Shown here piece after piece: positions 61,123 through 64,000 of a stretch of 64,000 nt of DNA. How positions within the stretch are numbered: position 1 is the stretch's first letter; every line of letters starts with the position of its first letter. Both the position numbers and the translations under genes were made by a program. The stretch is from the NCBI GenBank assembly GCA_036703255.1, contig DATNPL010000184.1:1-64000 (forward strand), in the 5' to 3' direction. The notes beneath the pieces were generated by a model. The model saw only the letters and a list, made by a program, of their open reading frames with translations. It did no database searches and was not told the origin of the DNA. This DNA is from Drouetiella sp036703255 (GTDB lineage: Bacteria > Cyanobacteriota > Cyanobacteriia > Elainellales > Elainellaceae).

Positions 61123-62178
61123 CTAGAAGCGCTGACTGAGCTGATAGGCTTTTGGACTCACAGCAAATTTGCGCCGGAAAGCAGTGCTGAATGCCTCTGG
61201 ATTGCTATAGCCAATGGTGGTTGCGATCGCCGCAATCGAAAGATCTGAGTCGTGCAGCAACTGTTTAGCCTGCTGCATCCGATAGTCATGCAAATACCCA
61301 AATACAGTGGTGCCAAACAGCTGACGAAACCCTTGCTTGAGCTTGCGATCGTTGATGCCAACTTGACGGGCTAATTCAATCAGTGAAGGGGGTTGAGTAG
61401 AGTGTTGAATGAGAATTTCTCTAGCATGGTGAAGCTGTTCAATATCATCTGAACGCAATAGGGCTTCTCTAGATAAACTAAGTTCGGTAGAGCGATCTGT
61501 TGCAGTCCAATGGGCAAATTGAAGCGTCAATAATTCTAAGGCTTTACCCTCTAGATAAAGTTGTTGCATGATGCCCTGATACGGACAGTGAAGAATCTGC
61601 TGAAGGACTTGCTGCATAGAGAGCGTAGTCTTTCCTAACGATTGGTGAAACCGCTGAATCACATTGGACTGCATGAGTGCCTGCAACGGTCTAGGTAAAT
61701 CATTGCCAGCCCAATTGAAGGATCGAAAGTAATCGACCTCAGCATAGATCATCACCACCTGATTGAGTTCATGAGCTTGCCATTCTTCAATCTCTTTTAC
61801 ATCAGGTAAGTGGTAGAGATAATGACACCCTGCTACTTCTTCGTAATCGGACTGAATTCCTGAAATCCCTTGAGTCTGCACTCTAGAAGAGCCAGACAGA
61901 TAAAACTTGGCAGTCAAGGGAAAGACAGGCGCATGCTGTTGCTCCATCTGGGTTGTTTCCCAGAGTTTGCCGTTGCGAATATGCAGGGTTAGCCCCCCTC
62001 GCAGGTGAATGATGCGATCGCCTCCAGACCCAAGCTGTTTCGGCAGATTAACTCTCACTTCTGACGCTGTTCGTTGGAAAATCGATTCGCCCTGCTGCTG
62101 AGCTTGCTCAAACAGAGCGTCTAACTCTGCTGTTGTCAGTATGTTTGTCCTGCTTGCTGAAGGAATCGCCATTTTCAT
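61123..62178 (-). CDS. AraC-family regulator, PchR/YbtA-like
   Basis: 351 residues. The N-terminal half (1-240) is a sensing region with no recognised enzyme motif. The C-terminal half carries two helix-turn-helix units typical of AraC/PchR proteins: SLIELARQVGINDRKLKQGF with FRQLFGTTVFGYLHDYRM, and LSIAAIATTIGYSNPEAFSTAF with FRRKFAVSPKAYQ. Regulators of this type bind a ferric siderophore and activate its biosynthesis and uptake genes. The repeats at 61079-61118 lie just past its stop codon and in front of the KASIII gene. The start may be the first ATG or the one two codons later. A Fur-like site lies about 20 bases upstream. Confidence 0.9.
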   Translation of the reverse strand: MKMAIPSASRTNILTTAELDALFEQAQQQGESIFQRTASEVRVNLPKQLGSGGDRIIHLRGGLTLHIRNGKLWETTQMEQQHAPVFPLTAKFYLSGSSRVQTQGISGIQSDYEEVAGCHYLYHLPDVKEIEEWQAHELNQVVMIYAEVDYFRSFNWAGNDLPRPLQALMQSNVIQRFHQSLGKTTLSMQQVLQQILHCPYQGIMQQLYLEGKALELLTLQFAHWTATDRSTELSLSREALLRSDDIEQLHHAREILIQHSTQPPSLIELARQVGINDRKLKQGFRQLFGTTVFGYLHDYRMQQAKQLLHDSDLSIAAIATTIGYSNPEAFSTAFRRKFAVSPKAYQLSQRF

Positions 62179-62198
62179 TCAGAGTCTGTTCCAGCTAG

Positions 62199-62220
62199 TT
62201 GCGATTAATTCTTATTAGTC
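62199..62220 (-). promoter_or_regulatory. Possible Fur box upstream of the AraC gene
   Basis: The AT-rich imperfect palindrome TTGCGATTAATTCTTATTAG lies about 20 bases upstream of the AraC start codon. It resembles cyanobacterial Fur sites (A/T-rich GATAAT-type hexamers with a TTCT centre). Iron control of the activator would be expected for a siderophore cluster. The match is by eye and weak. Confidence 0.35.
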
Positions 62221-62268
62221 TACAGCACGGTTGACGCTTTATAGCAAATCTCTGTTGATCATCAATGG

Positions 62269-62406
62269 TTTTTAGGGCGTGCAGAGCGCGCCCTAAAACT
62301 CTAAAGCCTAATTTTTCCCGCGCAGTGCGCGGGAAAAATTAGGCTTTAGAACTGTATCCATTACGCTTAGAACCTTTTTGTGGGCGCGCTCCACACGCTC
62401 ACAAAG
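62269..62406. repeat. Compound palindromic (foldback) element
   Basis: Three hairpins lie in a row. The central one is a perfect 24-bp inverted repeat with a single-base centre (62301-62324 and 62326-62349). To the left is a 10-bp stem at 62270-62279/62289-62298. To the right is a 9-of-10 stem at 62377-62386/62396-62405. The outer hairpins are inverted, slightly diverged copies of each other (GGGCGCGCTCYRCACGCYC core). It begins 19 bases after the thioesterase stop and may also act as a transcription terminator, although no clear T-run follows. Confidence 0.75.
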
Positions 62407-62424
62407 CAGGTGTTAACCGTTCGA

Positions 62425-63186
62425 CTAGCAGTGCCGACTGATGGCAGCGTTAAGCGCTTGCAGAAGTAAAGCCTGCCTCGAATGGATGAAAAAATGATCG
62501 CCTGGAAGCATTTGCAGGGAAAAGGTCGCACGGGTGTATCCGCGCCAAGCTTCTAGATCATTGATGCTCGTTTTCCAGTCCTGCAAACCACCAAACACCG
62601 TGATGGGGCAGTCTAAAGGAAATTGATGCATGTGAGTATAAGTTTCAACCAAGGCAAAATCAGCCCGTAGAGTCGGCAGCAGCAGCTCCATCAGTTCAGC
62701 ATTTTGCAGGATGATTTCCGGTGTGCCGTTATAGCGACGCAGAGTATCCAGAAATTCCGCTTGGGGTAAAGCATGGATGGGTAAATCTTGATCGGGTATA
62801 TGGGGTGCCCGATGACCTGATATAAACAGATGAGTAGGGCACAGATCATGATTCTGTCGCAGAGCCTGCCCTAACTCATAGCTAATCAATGCTCCCATAC
62901 TGTGACCAAAGAAGGCAAAGGGCTGAGTCAAGCTGGGTGACAGAGCAGCTTTTAAGGCATGAATCAAGGGTTGCATTCGATCGAATGCTGGCTCCATTAA
63001 TCGCGTTCCATGTCCCGGAAGCTCAACGGAGTAAACTTCGACACGATCGAGGATATGATTTGACCAAGTCCGAAAGACGGATGCATTACCCCCTGCGTAA
63101 TGAAAGCAAAATAACCGCAGGTCTGCATCTGGATTAGGCGTGATGCATTTAATCCAACGATTGAGCATGTGGGGAGTAAAGGTCAT
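62425..63186 (-). CDS. Type II (editing) thioesterase
   Basis: 253 residues of the alpha/beta-hydrolase thioesterase family. LFCFHYAGGNASVFRTW forms the oxyanion region, VELPGHGTRL follows, the nucleophile serine is in FFGHSMGALISYEL, and a late His is in LPGDHFFIH; the catalytic Asp is probably in VFGGLQDWK. Free-standing thioesterases of this kind (YbtT, GrsT) remove wrong acyl groups from NRPS/PKS carrier proteins. Its ATG overlaps the stop of the substrate-binding protein gene as ATGA, so uptake and editing are co-expressed. The assembly line itself ends in a reductase, so this enzyme is unlikely to be the release step. Confidence 0.92.
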   Translation of the reverse strand: MTFTPHMLNRWIKCITPNPDADLRLFCFHYAGGNASVFRTWSNHILDRVEVYSVELPGHGTRLMEPAFDRMQPLIHALKAALSPSLTQPFAFFGHSMGALISYELGQALRQNHDLCPTHLFISGHRAPHIPDQDLPIHALPQAEFLDTLRRYNGTPEIILQNAELMELLLPTLRADFALVETYTHMHQFPLDCPITVFGGLQDWKTSINDLEAWRGYTRATFSLQMLPGDHFFIHSRQALLLQALNAAISRHC

Positions 63187-64000
63187 AAATCAGTTAACAG
63201 CTGGTCTTGAAGTTCCTTAAGATATAACTCGGTACCAATGGAACCGGGCAATCCCAAACAGAGATAGGCGGGAATGAAATAAACCCGCCCATATTTGCTG
63301 GCTCGTAAGGATTGGGCAATTGCATTCTTTTGCCATGCCTGCTTTAAGTTCGCCAGTTGGTGTTCTTCAAAGTCACCTGCACCCTTGAATTGCTTGAGTT
63401 CGCTAAAATTGCTGCCTAGCAGAATGATTGAGTCAGCGTCATTCAATTGCGGCAATGTTTCTAGAGAAATAGGCACCAGTGAGCTGGCTTCAGAGCTATC
63501 GAATCCGGGCGGAGCCACAAGTTGAAATCCTAACGATTCTATGAGGGAACTGCAAAGCCCATGAGCAGCGTTGCCCAAATTAATTTCCTGTAATTGACCT
63601 GAACTGAGCAAGAGCAGTTTGGGATGGCTAGCAACAAGTGGGGCAAAGGCAGCACGAGCCGACGCAATTCGCCGTTTTGTTGCTGCCAACAAGGGTTTAA
63701 CTTGATCGGAACGCTCAACGGCCTGGGCGATCGTCCTCAAACTCGCTTCCGGATCAGCCCACTTGAGCAGTAAGGTGGGAGCCATGTTAGAAAAGGCTTC
63801 ATACTGGCTGGCATTACTACCCGTACCCAAAATCAGATCGGGCTGAATCTTGAGCATGGCTTCAATAGAAGGACTGGATGATAAGCCAACATTGGCCAGC
63901 GGCTGAGTGATTTGACGACCCAAATAAGGAATTTGTTGGCTGGGATCGTCATAATCTCCCTGATGCAGCATCATGTCATCCGCAAATCCGGTTGGCTGAA
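63183..64000 (-). CDS. ABC transporter substrate-binding protein, ferric-siderophore type (5' end outside window)
   Basis: The frame is open to the window edge. The ATG at 63974 is internal, because the upstream codons read QPTGFADD, the conserved region before the family's MM/GYLGRQ segment. Visible features are DDPSQQIPYLGRQ, IQPDLILGTGSNASQYEAFSNMAPTLLL, a long central helix (ERSDQVKPLLAATKRRIAS) and a C-terminal lobe (SLETLPQLNDADSIILLGSN). This is the FecB/FhuD-like periplasmic binding fold for iron-siderophore complexes. The signal peptide, lipobox and any permease, ATPase or TonB-dependent receptor would lie beyond the window. Confidence 0.88.
   Translation of the reverse strand, partial: QPTGFADDMMLHQGDYDDPSQQIPYLGRQITQPLANVGLSSSPSIEAMLKIQPDLILGTGSNASQYEAFSNMAPTLLLKWADPEASLRTIAQAVERSDQVKPLLAATKRRIASARAAFAPLVASHPKLLLLSSGQLQEINLGNAAHGLCSSLIESLGFQLVAPPGFDSSEASSLVPISLETLPQLNDADSIILLGSNFSELKQFKGAGDFEEHQLANLKQAWQKNAIAQSLRASKYGRVYFIPAYLCLGLPGSIGTELYLKELQDQLLTDL

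Noticed and set aside
62269..62406. CRISPR-like repeat array
   Set aside because: The repeats are inverted hairpins, not regularly spaced direct repeats with unique spacers.

Overview
This window comes from a cyanobacterium, probably filamentous. The octamer GCGATCGC, the cyanobacterial HIP1 palindrome, recurs throughout, and the NRPS, PKS and AraC proteins have cyanobacterial-style sequences. Almost all of it, on the minus strand, is one hybrid NRPS/PKS gene cluster. The gene set points to an aryl-capped, thiazoline/thiazole-containing metallophore (siderophore) that I do not recognise as a described compound.

Left flank (1-6900). A transposase end at the window edge is followed by a minus-strand block of resistance or detoxification-type genes: a rifamycin phosphotransferase-like enzyme, a RibD/DHFR-like reductase, a VOC protein, a glutathione transferase-like protein and a class D beta-lactamase. 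An ISAzo13-type insertion sequence (about 5560-6879) separates this block from the cluster.

Tailoring, starter and export operon (14965 down to 6977). The order is aminotransferase, two small orphan proteins (one with an apparent frameshift in a G8 run), acyl carrier protein, AcpS-type phosphopantetheinyl transferase, aryl-acid ligase, salicylate synthase, a second degenerate AcpS-like protein, and an MFS exporter.

Assembly-line operon (60917 down to 15201). A KASIII-ACP fusion is followed by Cy-A-T, PKS (KS-AT-cMT-KR-ACP), Cy-A(Ox)-T, PKS (KS-AT-KR-ACP), a four-gene hydroxymalonyl-ACP cassette, C-A-T-C-A-T-E, a stand-alone C domain, a diaminobutyrate aminotransferase, (half C)-A-T-C-A-T, C-A-T-reductase and a methyltransferase. 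Gene order matches the inferred order of action, and matching protein termini at the junctions support this. Inferred product: salicyl-thiazoline, C-methylated hydroxy-C2 unit, thiazole, hydroxylated C2 unit, Gly, a D-residue (Gln-like code), diaminobutyrate, two unassigned residues, then reductive release and probably transamination to a terminal amine.

Regulation and uptake (61000-64000). A PchR/YbtA-like AraC regulator lies just upstream of the KASIII gene. The same tandem 19-bp operator, with the same spacing to a -10 box, precedes both large operons. A type II thioesterase and a siderophore-binding ABC protein (cut by the window edge) follow. A MITE-like element (26.6-26.8 kb) and a compound palindromic element (62.3 kb) lie between genes. 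I saw no rRNA, tRNA or CRISPR array, and no gene-free stretch longer than 300 bases.
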